Positions 63,848-64,000 of a stretch of DNA of 64,000 nucleotides are shown here, one piece after another; positions within the stretch are counted from its first letter, which is position 1, and each line of letters begins with the position of its first letter. The position numbers and the translations under genes were made by a program. The DNA comes from Novosphingobium sp. CECT 9465. GTDB taxonomy: Bacteria; Pseudomonadota; Alphaproteobacteria; Sphingomonadales; Sphingomonadaceae. The DNA lies in contig NZ_CAKLBX010000001.1 of the NCBI RefSeq assembly GCF_920987055.1, forward strand, positions 248,001-312,000, given 5' to 3'. The notes beneath the pieces were generated by a model. It ran no database searches, was not told the DNA's origin, and was given only the letters and a program-made list of their open reading frames with translations.

Positions 63848-64000
63848 ATGAAAGTTTCATACCTTTGCATGACGGGTTACGATGGTCCTGCGCCTGGGAT
63901 CGAGATATGGCCTGCGTCCCCTGAGTTTTGCGAGCCTGCGGTGGCGCAAGGGTCCTATGCGCGGTATCTTGAGATGGCGGAGACGGCCGAGGCGCTGGGT
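63848..64000 (+). CDS. Luciferase-like (LLM) flavin monooxygenase, partial
   Basis: The first 51 codons of a gene cut by the window end. The start KVSYLCMTGYDG and the later ARYLEMAETAEALG segment match the N-terminal strand and helix of bacterial luciferase-like, FMN-dependent monooxygenases. GGGAG lies upstream of ATG 63848. Its substrate cannot be judged from the fragment. Confidence 0.7.
   Translation, partial: MKVSYLCMTGYDGPAPGIEIWPASPEFCEPAVAQGSYARYLEMAETAEALG

Overview
The window looks like chromosomal DNA of a high-GC alphaproteobacterium, most likely a sphingomonad (Novosphingobium/Sphingobium type). The reasons are its TonB-dependent receptors, dense ATGA/GTGA-coupled operons, a SigF-NrsF-type sigma/anti-sigma pair beside bufferin genes, and large mixed catabolic clusters. 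No tRNA, rRNA, CRISPR array, transposase or phage gene was seen.

Region 1 (1-11.85 kb): vitamin B12 uptake and late assembly. A cobalamin riboswitch leads into a receptor (btuB), then threonine-phosphate decarboxylase (cobD), corrinoid adenosyltransferase (cobO), a BtuFCD-type ABC importer, cbiB, cobQ, bluB, cobT, cobS and a cobC-like phosphatase. Most junctions overlap by a few bases. Corrin-ring synthesis genes are absent, so this is a salvage and lower-ligand route. No adenosylcobinamide kinase (cobP/cobU) is visible.

Region 2 (11.88-16.0 kb): a bufferin (copper-binding RiPP) module. A CKG-repeat precursor with BufB (MNIO/DUF692) and BufC (DUF2063) lies on the minus strand. A DUF2282-type precursor with DoxX, an ECF sigma factor and a NrsF-like anti-sigma lies on the plus strand. 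The shared intergenic region carries two head-to-head promoters of the same form, GTAAC-N17-CGAA.

Region 3 (16.3-30.8 kb): genes recalling aerobic nicotinate (nic) catabolism. They include an isochorismatase-like amidase, a two-subunit molybdenum hydroxylase, a maleate-isomerase-family protein that lacks the catalytic cysteines, and an aromatic FAD monooxygenase. A phytanoyl-CoA-dioxygenase-family oxygenase, an IclR regulator, an alpha/beta hydrolase, a DUF1330 protein, a GST, two MFS transporters, an HpaE-like aldehyde dehydrogenase and a DUF1838 protein follow.

Region 4 (31-45.4 kb): a secreted tannase-family esterase, a small secreted protein of unknown function and a frameshifted TonB receptor on the plus strand. 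On the minus strand are a GST, two alpha/beta hydrolases, a MmgE/PrpD protein, an EthD-like protein, an HSL-type esterase, a Baeyer-Villiger monooxygenase, a LysR regulator and an amidase.

Region 5 (45.4-64 kb): an aconitase-family hydratase (large and small subunits) with an isocitrate-lyase/PEP-mutase-family lyase. This set resembles dimethylmaleate hydratase plus dimethylmalate lyase, which would yield propionate and pyruvate. Then come a zinc alcohol dehydrogenase, two aldehyde dehydrogenases, a Tyr-for-Ser alpha/beta hydrolase, cupin-like and SnoaL-like proteins, an MFS transporter, an IclR regulator and a second TonB receptor. The block ends with acyl-CoA dehydrogenase, class III CoA-transferase, MaoC hydratase and CitE-like lyase, a set typical of C5 branched dicarboxylates. 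A luciferase-like monooxygenase runs off the right end.

Taken together, regions 3-5 read as one catabolic island for a so far unidentified substrate, perhaps a methylated N-heterocycle or related cyclic compound, that is broken down to methyl-branched dicarboxylates. The link between modules and the substrate are inferred, not shown.
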